NCBI RefSeq assembly: GCF_000513295.1
Contig: NC_023065.1
Span: 1,240,001-1,304,000, forward strand
Length of the DNA stretch: 64,000 nucleotides
Origin: Magnetospirillum gryphiswaldense MSR-1 v2
GTDB lineage: Bacteria; Pseudomonadota; Alphaproteobacteria; Rhodospirillales; Magnetospirillaceae
Direction of reading: 5' to 3'
The notes under the pieces are model-generated. The model was given only the letters and a program-made list of their open reading frames with translations. It was not told the origin of the DNA and ran no database searches. How positions within the stretch are numbered: position 1 is the first letter of the stretch; every line of letters begins with the position of its first letter. Made by a program: the position numbers and the translations under genes. Of this stretch, positions 1 to 10,602 are shown piece after piece.

Positions 1-260
1 GTGGCATGGATATCGGGCACGCCCAGGGCGACATGGCCGAAACCGGTGCCCAGATCGTAACTGGCCGTATCCCAATTATGGGTCAGCTCAATCACCGTAT
101 TGTCGGCCTCGTCGCCATAGCCGACGAAGGCCAGGGTGAAGCGGCCATCGGGGTAATCCTGGCGGCGCAGCAGCTTCATGCCCAAAAGCCGGGTGTAGAA
201 ATCGATGGAGGCATCCAGGTTGCCGACCCGAATCATGGTATGCAGCATGCGCCAGCTCAT
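1..260 (-). CDS. gloA: Lactoylglutathione lyase (glyoxalase I), 3' end cut by window edge
   Basis: The first 86 residues are visible and the rest lies beyond base 1. The start reads [20 protein letters not shown], the typical beginning of glyoxalase I, with the [14 protein letters not shown] segment following. Probable metal ligands in this half are the His of LHTMIRV and the Glu of VIELTHNW. The enzyme converts the methylglyoxal-glutathione hemithioacetal to S-lactoylglutathione in the cytoplasm. Its ATG overlaps the lpxB TGA (ATGA), so it is the last visible cistron of the envelope operon. Confidence 0.9.
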   Translation of the reverse strand, partial: MSWRMLHTMIRVGNLDASIDFYTRLLGMKLLRRQDYPDGRFTLAFVGYGDEADNTVIELTHNWDTASYDLGTGFGHVALGVPDIHA

Positions 261-1429
261 GGCGTTTTCCTTTCAGCGATATAATCCAGAACCACTTGTG
301 CCGCCCGCTGGGCCGGCGACGCACCGCCGAAGCCCAATTTGACCATGGCCGCGGCCATGTCGGCGCGGCGCTGTTGGCGGTCGACCGAATCGTCGAGCAT
401 CTTGCTCAAGATGGGGGTAATGGCCTCGGCGGTACAATCCTCTTGCAGGAATTCCGGCATCACCGGACGGTCCAGCATCATGTTGACCAGGGTCGCCCAC
501 TTGATCTTGAAGCCGAAGAAGCTGCGGGCGACAAAGGCGGTCAGCACCGACAGGCGATAGGCGATCACCGTCGGCAGTCCGGCCATGGCCAGTTCCAGCG
601 CCACCGTACCCGACGCCGCCAAGGCACAGGTCGCGGCGGCGAAGGCATCGTATTTTTCCGTCTCCAGCACCAAAGGCTGGAACGGCCAACCGGCGGCAGC
701 GGCGCGCACCTCGGGGGCCAGATGCGGCAAGGTCGGCACCACCACCCGCAAATCAGGCCGTTCGGGCTGCAATCGGCGCAAAACCTCGCCGAAAACCGGC
801 AGCAATTTGGCGGTTTCCGAATGCCGGCTACCCGGCAGCACCGCCAACAGCGGCGTGTCCTCGGCCAGACCGTGACGGCGGCGGAAGGCGGCAGCGTCGC
901 CCTTTTCCGCCCCGCATTCCACCACCGGGTGGCCCACATGGAGTGTGCGCAGACCTTCCTTCTCAAAAAAAGGCGGCTCGAACGGCAGTAGCGTCATCAG
1001 CAGATCGAGAACCCCGGCCAGCTTGGCGGCGCGCTTGGGTTTCCATGCCCACACCATGGGGGCGACGTAATGGATGCGCGGGATATGGGAATAACGCTTC
1101 TGACAGCCCTTCTGCACCCGTCCGGTGAAGCCCCAGGAATCGATGGTGATCAGGGCCACCGGCTGGCGTTGCCCCATATCCTCCAGGGTTTCACGCACCC
1201 GGCGCAGGATGCGGGGAATACGCGGCAACACCTCGGTCAGGCCCATCACCGTCAACTCGGTCATGGGGAACAGGCTGTCGAGCCCCTGCTCCCGCATATG
1301 GGTGCCGCCGATGCCGGCAAAGCGTATCTGACCATGGCTGGCCGCGTGCAGGGCCGCCATCAGCCGCCCGCCCAGCAGATCGCCCGAAGGCTCGCCGGCG
1401 ATGATATAGATCAGCGGAACCGGGCTCAT
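257..1429 (-). CDS. lpxB: Lipid A disaccharide synthase
   Basis: This 390-residue protein joins UDP-2,3-diacylglucosamine and lipid X (2,3-diacylglucosamine-1-phosphate) into the lipid A disaccharide at the inner face of the inner membrane. It opens with [19 protein letters not shown], the LpxB N-terminal signature, and contains [15 protein letters not shown] and [11 protein letters not shown]. The frame stays open far upstream, but the start is set by the ATGA overlap with the lpxI stop and by the signature at residue 5. Length fits the family. It lies between lpxI and gloA in the envelope operon. Confidence 0.97.
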   Translation of the reverse strand: MSPVPLIYIIAGEPSGDLLGGRLMAALHAASHGQIRFAGIGGTHMREQGLDSLFPMTELTVMGLTEVLPRIPRILRRVRETLEDMGQRQPVALITIDSWGFTGRVQKGCQKRYSHIPRIHYVAPMVWAWKPKRAAKLAGVLDLLMTLLPFEPPFFEKEGLRTLHVGHPVVECGAEKGDAAAFRRRHGLAEDTPLLAVLPGSRHSETAKLLPVFGEVLRRLQPERPDLRVVVPTLPHLAPEVRAAAAGWPFQPLVLETEKYDAFAAATCALAASGTVALELAMAGLPTVIAYRLSVLTAFVARSFFGFKIKWATLVNMMLDRPVMPEFLQEDCTAEAITPILSKMLDDSVDRQQRRADMAAAMVKLGFGGASPAQRAAQVVLDYIAERKTP

Positions 1430-2238
1430 AACCGGCCCAGGATGAACAGCCCGGCTCGATCGGCCTCGGCCCCCAATTCGGCCCGATCCAGCACCAAGGT
1501 GCCGCCGGCTTCGACGCAGATGCCGCGCAACCCCGCCGCCGCCGCCGCGCGCAATGTTCCCAGACCGATGGTCGGTAAATCCAGGCGACGATCCTGGCCC
1601 GGCTTCCTGACCTTGACCAGCACGGCGCCGGGGCCGTCGCGGCGCAGTTCCGCCGAGCGGCGGATCAGCCGGTCGGTGCCTTCGATGGCTTCGACCGCCA
1701 GGATGATACCCTGCTGGACGATCACCGCCTGGCCCACGTCCAGGGCGCCGATGCCCTTGGCCACCTCCCAGCCACGGTCGATATCGGCCAGGGCCTGGTC
1801 GTCGGGGGCCAAGCTGCCGAACAGGCCGTCGGGCGCCAGACAATCGGCCAACACGTCATCGATACCGACGACGCGGAAACCCTCGTCCTCGATCTCGCGG
1901 GTGACGGCACGCAGCAAGCCGTCGTCCCCCAAAGCCTTCAGCCCGACCTTGGCGAAGAATTTGGTGGTGCGCCAGTCAGGCGCCAGTTCCTTGATGGTCG
2001 GGCGGCGGACCGGGCCGATCATCACCAGTTCGGTGACACCGGCCTCGTGCAGCTTCTTGAAGCCGCTGCCCGCCTCACCCAGGCGTATCCAGTCGGTGGG
2101 CGCGTCGCCGATCACCGCCGGATCGGCATGACCGCTCAGCGCCAAGACATGGAAAGGCCGGCCTTGCGACCGGCAGGCGGCGATGGCGAGTCCGGGGAAC
2201 GCGCCACCCCCGGCAATGATGCCGAGTTTACTTGCCAT
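1426..2238 (-). CDS. lpxI: UDP-2,3-diacylglucosamine pyrophosphatase LpxI
   Basis: A 270-residue protein that hydrolyses UDP-2,3-diacylglucosamine to lipid X and UMP. It opens with KLGIIAGGGAFPGLAIAACR, the start of the LpxI (former DUF1009) family. This family replaces LpxH in alphaproteobacteria, which agrees with the rest of the window. An ATG at 2238 is preferred over an upstream TTG at 2244. It overlaps lpxA by 11 bp and lpxB by 4 bp, so the three lipid A genes are probably translationally coupled. Confidence 0.95.
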   Translation of the reverse strand: MASKLGIIAGGGAFPGLAIAACRSQGRPFHVLALSGHADPAVIGDAPTDWIRLGEAGSGFKKLHEAGVTELVMIGPVRRPTIKELAPDWRTTKFFAKVGLKALGDDGLLRAVTREIEDEGFRVVGIDDVLADCLAPDGLFGSLAPDDQALADIDRGWEVAKGIGALDVGQAVIVQQGIILAVEAIEGTDRLIRRSAELRRDGPGAVLVKVRKPGQDRRLDLPTIGLGTLRAAAAAGLRGICVEAGGTLVLDRAELGAEADRAGLFILGRL

Positions 2239-3028
2239 CCTCAAAGCCGGGCGTGCACAGCGACCGGGACGAATCGTCGCGGATGAATTCCACCACTTCC
2301 ATCACCGCCGCGTTGCTTTGGAATTGCTCGGCCACGTCGGCCACCCGCTCCTGCAAGGTGCCTTCCGGCCCGAACAACAGCCGATAGGCATTGCGCAGGC
2401 TGTGGATTTCATCGCGCGAGAAACCGCGACGCTTGAGGCCGACGATGTTCAAGCCGTTCAGATGGGCACGGTTGCCGATGACCATGCCGAACGGAATGAT
2501 GTCGGCCTCGACCCCCGACATGCCGCCGACCATGGCGTGTTTGCCGATGCGCACGAACTGGTGCACCGCCGACAGCCCGCCCAGGAAGGCGTATTCGCCG
2601 ACGATCACATGGCCGGCCAAGGTGGCGTTGTTGGCCATGATGACGTTGTTGCCCAAGATGCAGTCATGGGCCACGTGGGCGCTGGCCATGAACAGGCAAT
2701 TGTCACCGACGCGGGTGATCATGCCGCCGCCTTCGGTGCCGGGCTGCATGGTCACGTATTCGCGGATCTGGTTGTTGCAGCCGATCTCCAGGGTCGACGG
2801 CTCACCGTGATACTTCAGGTCCTGGGGCTGGTGGCCGATGGACGCGAACGGAAAGATGCGGGTGCTTTCGCCGATGGTGGTGCGGCCTTCGACCACCACA
2901 TGCGACAGCAACTCGACCTTTTCGCCCAGACGGACATGGGGTCCGACCACACAGAACGGACCGATGGAAGCCGATTCGGCGATTTCCGCCTTTGAATCGA
3001 CGATGGCGGTGGGATGAATATTGGGCAT
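2228..3028 (-). CDS. lpxA: UDP-N-acetylglucosamine acyltransferase
   Basis: The 266-residue enzyme adds the 3-hydroxyacyl chain to UDP-GlcNAc, the first step of lipid A synthesis. It starts [20 protein letters not shown] and is built of left-handed beta-helix hexapeptide repeats. The catalytic His region HVAHDCILGNNV and the SAVHQFVRIGKHAMVGG segment are present. Length matches the family. Its ATG overlaps the fabZ TGA (ATGA). Confidence 0.97.
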   Translation of the reverse strand: MPNIHPTAIVDSKAEIAESASIGPFCVVGPHVRLGEKVELLSHVVVEGRTTIGESTRIFPFASIGHQPQDLKYHGEPSTLEIGCNNQIREYVTMQPGTEGGGMITRVGDNCLFMASAHVAHDCILGNNVIMANNATLAGHVIVGEYAFLGGLSAVHQFVRIGKHAMVGGMSGVEADIIPFGMVIGNRAHLNGLNIVGLKRRGFSRDEIHSLRNAYRLLFGPEGTLQERVADVAEQFQSNAAVMEVVEFIRDDSSRSLCTPGFEDGK

Positions 3029-3501
3029 CAGCTATCCATGATCATGGCGGCATAGGTCGCTTCGGCCATCAAGGTGTCGCCCACCTTGGCCTCGGCCCGG
3101 AACTTCCACACGTTGCCGCGCGAGCGTTCCTTGAACACATGGATGGCCAACTGGTCGCCCGGCCCCACCGGCTTGCGGAACCGCGCGCTGTCGACGCTCA
3201 TGAAATAGACCAGCTTGCCTTCGGCGCTCGGTCCCAGGGTGTCGACCACCAGCACCGCCGCCGTCTGGGCCATGGCTTCGATGATCAGCACGCCCGGCAT
3301 CACCGGACGCTCGGGGAAATGGCCCTGGAAGAACGGTTCGTTGATGGTGACGTTCTTGATGCCGATGGCGCTGACATTGGAAACGATGCCAACCACCTTG
3401 TCGACCATCAGGAAAGGATAGCGATGCGGGATCATTTCCATGATCCGGTTGATATCGACCTCCTTCCCGGCGGTCTCGGTTGCATTCACCATGCTGTCCA
3501 T
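3028..3501 (-). CDS. fabZ: 3-hydroxyacyl-ACP dehydratase FabZ
   Basis: A 157-residue hotdog-fold dehydratase of fatty acid elongation. The motifs [14 protein letters not shown] and [20 protein letters not shown] are present, including the catalytic His of GHFP and the Glu of IIEA. It competes with lpxA for 3-hydroxyacyl-ACP, which explains its conserved place between lpxD and lpxA. An ATG at 3492 is an alternative start. AAGGA is found upstream. Confidence 0.96.
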   Translation of the reverse strand: MDSMVNATETAGKEVDINRIMEMIPHRYPFLMVDKVVGIVSNVSAIGIKNVTINEPFFQGHFPERPVMPGVLIIEAMAQTAAVLVVDTLGPSAEGKLVYFMSVDSARFRKPVGPGDQLAIHVFKERSRGNVWKFRAEAKVGDTLMAEATYAAMIMDS

Positions 3502-3528
3502 CCTGCTTTTCCTTGAAAGATGTTGTTC

Positions 3529-4548
3529 TTAGCGCTTGTTACGGGCCAGCTTACTCAAAACCGCCGATTGGCGCAGCCATTCGATGCGGGGAACGGCGGG
3601 AGTGCCACCCACGGTCTCGCCCGGGGCGATGTCGCGGATAACGCCGCCTTGCGCCGCCACCTTGGCCCCCGATCCGATCTTGAGATGGCCGGCGAAACCG
3701 GCCTGACCGCCGGCGGCGACGAAATCACCGAACTGGCACGACCCGGAAATTCCCACCTGAGCGACGATGACGCAGCCACGGCCCAGTTGGACGTTATGAC
3801 CGATCTGCACCAGATTATCGATCCAGCAGCCATCGCCGATCACCGTATCAGGACCGGCACCGCGGTCGATGGTGGTGTTGGCGCCGATTTCGACACCGTT
3901 ACCGATGATCACCCGGCCCAGTTGCGGCACCTTCAGGTGGCCCTGGATGCCCATGGCGAAGCCGAAACCGTCCTGGCCGATGCGGGCACCGGGATAGATG
4001 TTGACCTTGGCGCCGATGATGGCGCATTGCACGGTGGCATTGGCGCCGATGGTGCCGCCGGGACCGATGACCACACCGTCGCCGATCACCACGTTGGCCT
4101 CGATACGGCAATTGTCGCCGATTTCAGCCCGCGCGCCGATCACCACGCCATGACCGATCCAGCAATTGGCACCGATCTTGGCCGACGAATCCACATGGGC
4201 GGTGGGCGAAACCCAGGCACTGGGGGCAGGCTGCGGATAAAACGCCTGGGCCACCATGGCATAGGCGCGGTAAGGGTCTTTGCTCAGCAGCAAAGGCGTG
4301 CCCGCCGGCCCACGCTCGGCCAGATCGGGGTGCACGATCACGGCACCGGCCTTGGTGGCGGTGAAGGCATTGATGTATTTGCGGTTATCGAGAAAGCTGA
4401 TGTGGTCGGCGCCGGCGATTTCCAGAGCGGCGACATCGATGACCACCTGTCCCGATTGCTGCGGCTGCGACAGTTCGGCCCCACAGATTTCCGCCAGTTG
4501 TGCCAGGGTGAACGGTCCGGCGACCGTGAAAAAGCGGGAATCGGCCAT
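3529..4548 (-). CDS. lpxD: UDP-3-O-acylglucosamine N-acyltransferase
   Basis: This 339-residue acyltransferase performs the third step of lipid A synthesis. The N-terminal uridine-binding domain contains [14 protein letters not shown]. The rest is a hexapeptide-repeat beta-helix with the signatures GQDGFGFA and [16 protein letters not shown], and the catalytic His in [11 protein letters not shown]. It lies 5 bp downstream of the Skp gene and 27 bp upstream of fabZ. Confidence 0.97.
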   Translation of the reverse strand: MADSRFFTVAGPFTLAQLAEICGAELSQPQQSGQVVIDVAALEIAGADHISFLDNRKYINAFTATKAGAVIVHPDLAERGPAGTPLLLSKDPYRAYAMVAQAFYPQPAPSAWVSPTAHVDSSAKIGANCWIGHGVVIGARAEIGDNCRIEANVVIGDGVVIGPGGTIGANATVQCAIIGAKVNIYPGARIGQDGFGFAMGIQGHLKVPQLGRVIIGNGVEIGANTTIDRGAGPDTVIGDGCWIDNLVQIGHNVQLGRGCVIVAQVGISGSCQFGDFVAAGGQAGFAGHLKIGSGAKVAAQGGVIRDIAPGETVGGTPAVPRIEWLRQSAVLSKLARNKR

Positions 4549-4553
4549 GATGA

Positions 4554-5180
4554 TTACTTCTTTCCCTTGGTCGTCGCGGCGCCACCGGTGGGAGCCAGCT
4601 TTTCCGTTTCAGGGACCGGGAACGGCACCGTGGCGACGCGCTTGTTCAGCCGCTCGATGACGACGTTGGTGATATCCATGCGCTCGTCATGCAAGAAGAC
4701 GTGCTGCTTGTGCATGACCAAGCCCACCCCCAGTTCCGACGCCACCTCGCTGGTCACCGACACCACCGCCTTTTGCAACTCGTTGCTGGCGGTGGCGCTG
4801 GATTTGTCCAACGCCCGCACCGCGCCCTGATATTGGCGTTGAAAGTCAGCGATTCGGGTATTGAGATCGCGGGCTTTTTCCTGAAACACCTCGGATGACA
4901 GGCTTGGGCGTTGACGCGCCAATTCCTGCTCGGAGACCTGCAATTGCTTGCGAGTGCCCTCGAATTCGGCATTGAAGGATTGCTGATAGCGTTCGCGCTC
5001 GACCACCATGGCCTTGCCGGCCAAGCTTTCACGCTGGACCCGATTGGCATCGACGACGACGATGGCCGCCGGTACCGCCGCGCCCGACCGGGTGGCGGCG
5101 TTATCCGCCGCCACCACCATGGAAGGAACCAACAGACAGACCAAAACCGCCGTCAGGCGGATGGCCTTGAAACCGACCAT
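4554..5180 (-). CDS. skp: Periplasmic chaperone Skp/OmpH family
   Basis: A 208-residue exported protein. A signal peptide ([17 protein letters not shown]) is followed by the Skp start [21 protein letters not shown] long charged coiled-coil segment with [16 protein letters not shown] comes next. Skp-family trimers carry unfolded outer membrane proteins to BamA, the gene just upstream with a 1-bp gap. The C-terminus is basic and low in complexity ([11 protein letters not shown]). Assignment rests on the signal peptide, the coiled coil and the bamA-skp-lpxD order. Confidence 0.9.
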   Translation of the reverse strand: MVGFKAIRLTAVLVCLLVPSMVVAADNAATRSGAAVPAAIVVVDANRVQRESLAGKAMVVERERYQQSFNAEFEGTRKQLQVSEQELARQRPSLSSEVFQEKARDLNTRIADFQRQYQGAVRALDKSSATASNELQKAVVSVTSEVASELGVGLVMHKQHVFLHDERMDITNVVIERLNKRVATVPFPVPETEKLAPTGGAATTKGKK

Positions 5181-5181
5181 C

Positions 5182-7455
5182 CTAGAACCTCGTGCCGAAA
5201 TTGAAGTGGAAGAACTCGTCCTCGTCGAACGATTCCTTCATCACCGGCACCGCCAGATCCAAGGCCACCGGACCCATGGGCGACTTCCAGGTCACACCGA
5301 CACCGACCGAGGCGCGCAACGAGCTGGCCTGATTGATGGTCGCGGAGTTGGCGTAATCCTCGGTCGAACCGATACTGCCGAAATCGGTAAAGGCCTGACC
5401 GGCAAACCCCAATTCCTCGGGCAGCCCCAGCGGGAACTTGACCTGGACACTACCGGTGGCCTGCCACATACCACCCAGGGCGTCGCCCGAGCTCTTGTCG
5501 CGGGGACTGACACCGGAATTGGCGAAGCCGCGCAAGCTGTCACCACCCAAATAATAGCGCTCGGTGATGCGGACCTTTTCGTCAGCGAAGCCGCTGATGA
5601 TACCGGCGGTGCCGCTGACCCCCAGGATGACCTGTTCATCCAGTTGGAAATATTGGGCTGCGCTCAGATTGTTGCGCATCCATTTTTGCGACCCACCAAG
5701 ACCGGCCAATTCATTGTTGATCTTGAAGACGTAGCCCTCGGTCGGCTCCATCCTGCTGTCGCGATAATCCCAGGTCAAAGTCTGCTGGATGGACGAGGTG
5801 GACGAGGTGCCCATCTGCTCGCGCACGAAAATCGAGGCGTCGTCATCGACGTTTTCCACCTGATCGCGCTTGACCTGATAGCGCACATCCTGACGCAAAT
5901 TGTCGTGGATATAATAGCCGGACCGCACCGCCGCACCCATGGTGTTGTGGTCGTACGAGCTTTCACGCTGCATCTTGCGGGTCAGGCCGAAAATATCGAA
6001 GCCGGCCGACAGCTTGCGATCGAGGAAATAGGGTTCTGTAAAGGACAATTCGGCGCTGGTGCGGCGCGTTCCCAACGACGAGCTCAGCTTCAGATCCTGA
6101 CCACGGCCCAGCAGGTTGCGTTCGCGGATCGAGGCTTCGACCAGCGGACCGACCACGGTGGACCAGCCAACGCCGAAGGACAATTCGCCGGTGGACTTTT
6201 CCTGCACGTCGACCTTGATGATGGTGCGGTCGGGCGCGCTGTCGGAAGGTATGTTGGTGACTTCGGCCTTGTCGAAGAAGCCCAGATCCTTGATGCGCTG
6301 GCGCGACCGGCGCACCTTGGCGGTATTAAAGGCGTCGCCTTCGACCAGACGGAATTCGCGCCGGATCACTTTGTCCAGAGTGCGGACGTTGCCGGTGATG
6401 TCGATACGCTCCACATAGACGCGCGGGCCTTCGTGGACGTCATAGGTGATGTTGATCACCTTGTTCTCGCGGTCGCGGTTGACCTGCGGGCGCACGTCGA
6501 CAAAGGCAAAACCCTTGGACCCCAGGGCATCGGTCAGATTCTGGACGATGTCTTCGACCTGATCGGCGTTGTACCATTCGCCCGGGACGCTGGTCAGCAA
6601 CGGGTTCAACTCGTTGCCGTCGAGGTCGCGCAGATTGGCGTTGATGGTGGCGGTGCCGAATTTATAGCGCTCGCCCTCTTCCACCGTGAAGGTCAGGAAG
6701 AATCCACCGCGATCCGGGGTCAGTTCGGCGACGCCGGAGACCACACGGAAATCGGCGAAACCATGCTTCAGGTAATAGCGCCGCAGCAATTCGCGGTCAT
6801 AGGTCAACCGATCGGGATCATAGGTATCGTCGGAGGACAGAAAGCGGTACCAGCGTTCTTCCTTGGTCGACAGTACCTCACGCAGGCGCGAATCGCGGTA
6901 AAAACGGTTGCCGACGAAATTGATGCGCTTGACGTAGCTGGGCTCGCCTTCGGAAATCTCATAGGCCAGATCGACGCGGTTCTGCTCGAGCTGGATCAGC
7001 TTGGGTTCGACGGTAGCGGCGAAGCGGCCATTGCGGCGGTACAGATCAAGGATGCGCTTGACGTCGTTTTGCACCTTGGTGCGGGTGTAAACCACACGCG
7101 GACGCAACTGGGTCTCGGTTTCCAGCTGCTCGTCCTTGACGCGGTTGTTCCCCTCGAAGGCGATGCGGTTGATGATGGGGTTTTCCACCACCCGCACCAC
7201 CAGAGCCTCGCCCTCCTGACGGATAGAGACATCGGCGAACAGGCCGGTATTGAACAGGGTCTTGAGCGAACGGTCGACGCGATCGGCGCTGTAGGGATCG
7301 CCCTCGGCGATGGCCATATAGGACTTGACCGTCTCCACCTCGACGCGCTGGTTTCCCTGGACGACGATCTGCCGCACGGACCCCATGTTCTGAGCCCAGG
7401 CCGGCATCGCCAGCAAAACAGCCACCAGCACCGCGGTGTTGCGTAACAAACCCAT
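5182..7455 (-). CDS. bamA: Outer membrane protein assembly factor BamA
   Basis: A 757-residue outer membrane protein: signal peptide, five POTRA-type repeats (about residues 25-420) and a C-terminal barrel ending FFHFNFGTRF with the expected terminal aromatic residue. VRGF-type loop sequence appears as DSLRGFANSG. It folds and inserts beta-barrel proteins. ATG 7455 is preferred to the TTG at 7458. It follows rseP and precedes skp, the usual order. Confidence 0.97.
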   Translation of the reverse strand: MGLLRNTAVLVAVLLAMPAWAQNMGSVRQIVVQGNQRVEVETVKSYMAIAEGDPYSADRVDRSLKTLFNTGLFADVSIRQEGEALVVRVVENPIINRIAFEGNNRVKDEQLETETQLRPRVVYTRTKVQNDVKRILDLYRRNGRFAATVEPKLIQLEQNRVDLAYEISEGEPSYVKRINFVGNRFYRDSRLREVLSTKEERWYRFLSSDDTYDPDRLTYDRELLRRYYLKHGFADFRVVSGVAELTPDRGGFFLTFTVEEGERYKFGTATINANLRDLDGNELNPLLTSVPGEWYNADQVEDIVQNLTDALGSKGFAFVDVRPQVNRDRENKVINITYDVHEGPRVYVERIDITGNVRTLDKVIRREFRLVEGDAFNTAKVRRSRQRIKDLGFFDKAEVTNIPSDSAPDRTIIKVDVQEKSTGELSFGVGWSTVVGPLVEASIRERNLLGRGQDLKLSSSLGTRRTSAELSFTEPYFLDRKLSAGFDIFGLTRKMQRESSYDHNTMGAAVRSGYYIHDNLRQDVRYQVKRDQVENVDDDASIFVREQMGTSSTSSIQQTLTWDYRDSRMEPTEGYVFKINNELAGLGGSQKWMRNNLSAAQYFQLDEQVILGVSGTAGIISGFADEKVRITERYYLGGDSLRGFANSGVSPRDKSSGDALGGMWQATGSVQVKFPLGLPEELGFAGQAFTDFGSIGSTEDYANSATINQASSLRASVGVGVTWKSPMGPVALDLAVPVMKESFDEDEFFHFNFGTRF

Positions 7456-7501
7456 CAACGCCCCCTTCCCAAACCGCCGTTTTTCACAGGCAGTTGCGAA
7501 A

Positions 7502-8629
7502 TCACGAGAACAGCCGCTTTATGGCGTCCCAAGCCGGCAACGATACGATATCGTTACGGGTCGCGAATACCATCAAGGCCAATACCAGAAACAGCCCGAT
7601 TCGGAAACCATATTCTTGTGCCTTCTCGCCCAGAGGCCTACCAAGGATGGCCTCGAAGGCATAAAAAACCAGATGCCCCCCATCCAGGATGGGGATGGGA
7701 AACAGATTGATCAGCCCCAGATTCAACGACAGCATGATTACATAAAAGGCGACGCTGGCCACGCCCAATTGTGCCGCCTCACCGGCGCCTTTGGCGATGC
7801 GGATCGGGCCCCCCAGTTCATCGCTGTCACGGCTGCCGCCGATCATCTGGCCGATGCCGACGAAAGTAGCGGAAATCATCGTCCCGGTCTCGCGTACGGC
7901 CAGGACCAGGGCGGTGCCGGGGCCATGGGTGACCACCCGGGTGCTGGCAGAATCAGCGGCGATGCCCAATACCGGCACCTTCTCCATATCGCCGAAAATG
8001 CCTTTGCGTTCGACGATGCGGGGATGGGCGACGAAATCCAGCCGCCCGCCAGCGCGCTCGACCGTCAGCGACAGGGGCTTGTCGATATCCAGCCGCACGA
8101 TGCGCTGGATGTCCTGAAAGCGCTCGACCTCGCTGTCATTGGCGATGACGATACGGTCGCCGGCCTTGAGGCCGGCCTGTTCGGCGGCGCTGCCGGGCAT
8201 GACCTGACCGATCACCGGCTCGGTCACCGGTTGCCCCAGGATCATGAACATCACCGCCAAACCCAGGATGGCGAAAATGAAATTGGCGGCGGGGCCGGCG
8301 AAAACGATGGCGGCGCGTTGCCCCACCCGCTTGTGTCGAAAGCTGACCGCCATCTCGTCATCGGTCATGGGCCGCGGATCGCCGGTGGCCGAGGCGGCGT
8401 CGGCATCGCCGAACATCTTGACATAGCCGCCCAGGGGCAGCGCGCTGAAGCGCCAGCGGGTACCGTGGCGGTCGTTGAAGCCCCAGATTTCCGGACCAAA
8501 GCCGATGGAGAAGACCTCGACCTTGACGCCGTTCCAGCGGGCAATCAGGTAGTGGCCCAGTTCATGAACGAACACCACCACCGTCAGGATCAGCAGGAAA
8601 ACGACGATATAATTCCAAAAAAAGTCCAT
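7502..8629 (-). CDS. rseP: Site-2 zinc metalloprotease RseP
   Basis: A 375-residue inner membrane protease that cuts membrane-bound anti-sigma factors within the membrane. The zinc site HELGH is in the first membrane segment (residues about 22-26). A PDZ domain occupies the middle (SAAEQAGLKAGDRIV), and the second metal motif is NLFPIPILDGGH near residue 320. Three to four membrane spans are visible. Length suits a single-PDZ alphaproteobacterial form. It lies 10 bp downstream of dxr. Confidence 0.96.
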   Translation of the reverse strand: MDFFWNYIVVFLLILTVVVFVHELGHYLIARWNGVKVEVFSIGFGPEIWGFNDRHGTRWRFSALPLGGYVKMFGDADAASATGDPRPMTDDEMAVSFRHKRVGQRAAIVFAGPAANFIFAILGLAVMFMILGQPVTEPVIGQVMPGSAAEQAGLKAGDRIVIANDSEVERFQDIQRIVRLDIDKPLSLTVERAGGRLDFVAHPRIVERKGIFGDMEKVPVLGIAADSASTRVVTHGPGTALVLAVRETGTMISATFVGIGQMIGGSRDSDELGGPIRIAKGAGEAAQLGVASVAFYVIMLSLNLGLINLFPIPILDGGHLVFYAFEAILGRPLGEKAQEYGFRIGLFLVLALMVFATRNDIVSLPAWDAIKRLFS

Positions 8630-8639
8630 CTTGGTCCGA

Positions 8640-9806
8640 TCAGGCCAGGGTGTCGATCAGCGCCTGGGCGCAATGTCGGGCGGCGCGATCCTGCTCCAGC
8701 ACGTCGCCGATGCCGCCCAGCGGCACCAAGGTCATGGTTTCCAGGGTCTTTTCCACCGTGGCGGCGATGTCCAGGAAACCGATGCGACCAGCCAGGAAGG
8801 CAGCCACCGCCACTTCGTTGGCGGCATTGAGGACAGTAGGTGCCGAACCGCCGCTTTGCAAGGCCGCCCGCGCCAGCCCCAGCGCCGGAAAGCGGATCGG
8901 ATCGGGGGCCTCGAAGGTCAGGGTGGCGATGGAAGCCAGATCCAGCTTGGGCGCCGGCGAAGCGATGCGGCGCGGCCAGCCCAGGGCATAGGCGATGGGG
9001 GTGCGCATATCGGGGCTGCCCAATTGCGCCAATACCGAGCCGTCGGCATAGGCGACCATGGAATGGATCACCGATTGCGGATGCACCAGGATGTCGATCT
9101 TGTCTTCGGGCAAGGCGAACAGGTGATGAGCTTCGATCAGTTCGAGGCCCTTGTTCATCATCGAGGCGGAATCCACCGAGATCTTCGCCCCCATGGACCA
9201 ATTGGGATGGGCCACCGCCTGAGCGGGGGTCATGGCCCGCATGTCCTCCAGGCTTTTTTGCCGGAACGGCCCGCCCGAGGCGGTCAGCACGATCTTGTCG
9301 ATAGCGTGGCGCTGATTGGTCTCGAACACCTGGAAAATGGCCGAATGCTCGGAATCCACCGGCAGCAGGGTGGCACCATGGGCGGCAACCTCCGCCATCA
9401 TCAGCGATCCGGCGCAGACCAGGCATTCCTTGTTGGCCAAAGCCACCACCACGCCCCGGCGCACCGCTTCCAAGGTCGGCGCCAGACCGGCGGCACCGAC
9501 GATGGCCGCCATCACCCAGTCGGCGGGCAGGCGCGCCGCCTCGATCACCGCCTGGGCCCCGGCGGCGGTTTCGATGCCGCTGCCGGCCAGCAATTGCCGC
9601 AGACGCGGCAAGGCCGCTTCGTCGGCGAGGACGGCCAGACGCGGACGCAGCCGCAACGCCTGATCCGCCAACAGATCGGCGCTGGCATTGGCCACCAGGG
9701 CTTCGGTGCGATAAAGGTCGGGCCGCGCCTCGATCAGCTCCACCGTGTTGCGACCGATGGAACCGGTCGAGCCCAGAATGGTGATTGCCCGCCTCGCGTC
9801 GCTCAT
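8640..9806 (-). CDS. dxr: 1-deoxy-D-xylulose 5-phosphate reductoisomerase
   Basis: This 388-residue NADPH enzyme makes methylerythritol phosphate, the committed step of the MEP isoprenoid pathway. It has the [14 protein letters not shown] nucleotide-binding start, [23 protein letters not shown] and the substrate loop [29 protein letters not shown] is the metal and substrate signature. It feeds UppS in the same operon and hopanoid synthesis at 23-26 kb. Confidence 0.97.
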   Translation of the reverse strand: MSDARRAITILGSTGSIGRNTVELIEARPDLYRTEALVANASADLLADQALRLRPRLAVLADEAALPRLRQLLAGSGIETAAGAQAVIEAARLPADWVMAAIVGAAGLAPTLEAVRRGVVVALANKECLVCAGSLMMAEVAAHGATLLPVDSEHSAIFQVFETNQRHAIDKIVLTASGGPFRQKSLEDMRAMTPAQAVAHPNWSMGAKISVDSASMMNKGLELIEAHHLFALPEDKIDILVHPQSVIHSMVAYADGSVLAQLGSPDMRTPIAYALGWPRRIASPAPKLDLASIATLTFEAPDPIRFPALGLARAALQSGGSAPTVLNAANEVAVAAFLAGRIGFLDIAATVEKTLETMTLVPLGGIGDVLEQDRAARHCAQALIDTLA

Positions 9807-9816
9807 TCCGCCCTCG

Positions 9817-10596
9817 TTACGACCACAACAATAGCGGCTTTGCCGCCACCAAGGCGGCGATAGCCACGGCCAAACCCGCCGTCAACAGGCCGTCGACCCG
9901 ATCCAGCACGCCGCCGTGACCGGGGATGATATTGCTGGAATCCTTGACGCCGGCACGGCGTTTGACCCAGCTTTCCAGCAGGTCGCCGGCCTGGGCCACC
10001 ACCGCCAGCACAGCGCTGGCGACAACGATGAAGACGGGGGCAGACAAATCCGCCCACCACGCCATTCCGGCCCCGGCCAGCATGGCGCTGGCCATGCCAC
10101 CCAGCAGACCGGCCCAGGTCTTCTTGGGGCTGACGACAGGCATCAGCAGCGGCCCGCCGATGGTGCGCCCGGCGGCATAGGCGCCGATATCGGTGCCCCA
10201 GACCAGCAGGAACAACCAGATCACGGTCAGCAGGCCAGCGGCCTGATCCTGGCGCAACCACACCAAGGCGATGGACGGCAAGGCGGCATAGAGCGCCCCC
10301 AATCCCGCCGATACTCGGGCCGGGCCGGCGAGGAAGGCGGAAATCAAGGCGGTGATCACGGCCACGGCCAGGGCCGCCCGAGGGTCGAGCAAGACCAGCA
10401 GCGAAGCAGCGGCCCCACCCAAGGCGGCGACCCAACCGGAGGGGCCAAACCCCTTCAGGGTCATCTTGTGCCATTCCCAGCACATGATCGCGCAAGCCAC
10501 CGCCACCAGCAGGGCAAAAGCCCAGCCGCCCAGCCATACGGCCATCAGGGCCGGCGGGGCCATCACCAAGGCGGACAGGATGCGGGTGCGCAGCAC
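9817..10596 (-). CDS. cdsA: Phosphatidate cytidylyltransferase
   Basis: A 259-residue polytopic inner membrane enzyme making CDP-diacylglycerol from phosphatidate and CTP. The CDS signature is clear near the C-terminus: [18 protein letters not shown] followed by [15 protein letters not shown]. About seven or eight hydrophobic segments precede it. The start is GTG at 10596, 6 bp after the uppS stop. Confidence 0.95.
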   Translation of the reverse strand: MLRTRILSALVMAPPALMAVWLGGWAFALLVAVACAIMCWEWHKMTLKGFGPSGWVAALGGAAASLLVLLDPRAALAVAVITALISAFLAGPARVSAGLGALYAALPSIALVWLRQDQAAGLLTVIWLFLLVWGTDIGAYAAGRTIGGPLLMPVVSPKKTWAGLLGGMASAMLAGAGMAWWADLSAPVFIVVASAVLAVVAQAGDLLESWVKRRAGVKDSSNIIPGHGGVLDRVDGLLTAGLAVAIAALVAAKPLLLWS

Positions 10597-10602
10597 GTCG
10601 GG

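Noticed and set aside
257-1843. lpxB reading frame extended to 1843
   Set aside because: The extra N-terminal part overlaps lpxI and is Arg/Gly-rich without homology; LpxB homology begins at 1429.
5008-7446. 812-codon plus-strand frame opposite bamA
   Set aside because: Antisense shadow of a clear BamA gene; no recognisable domain.
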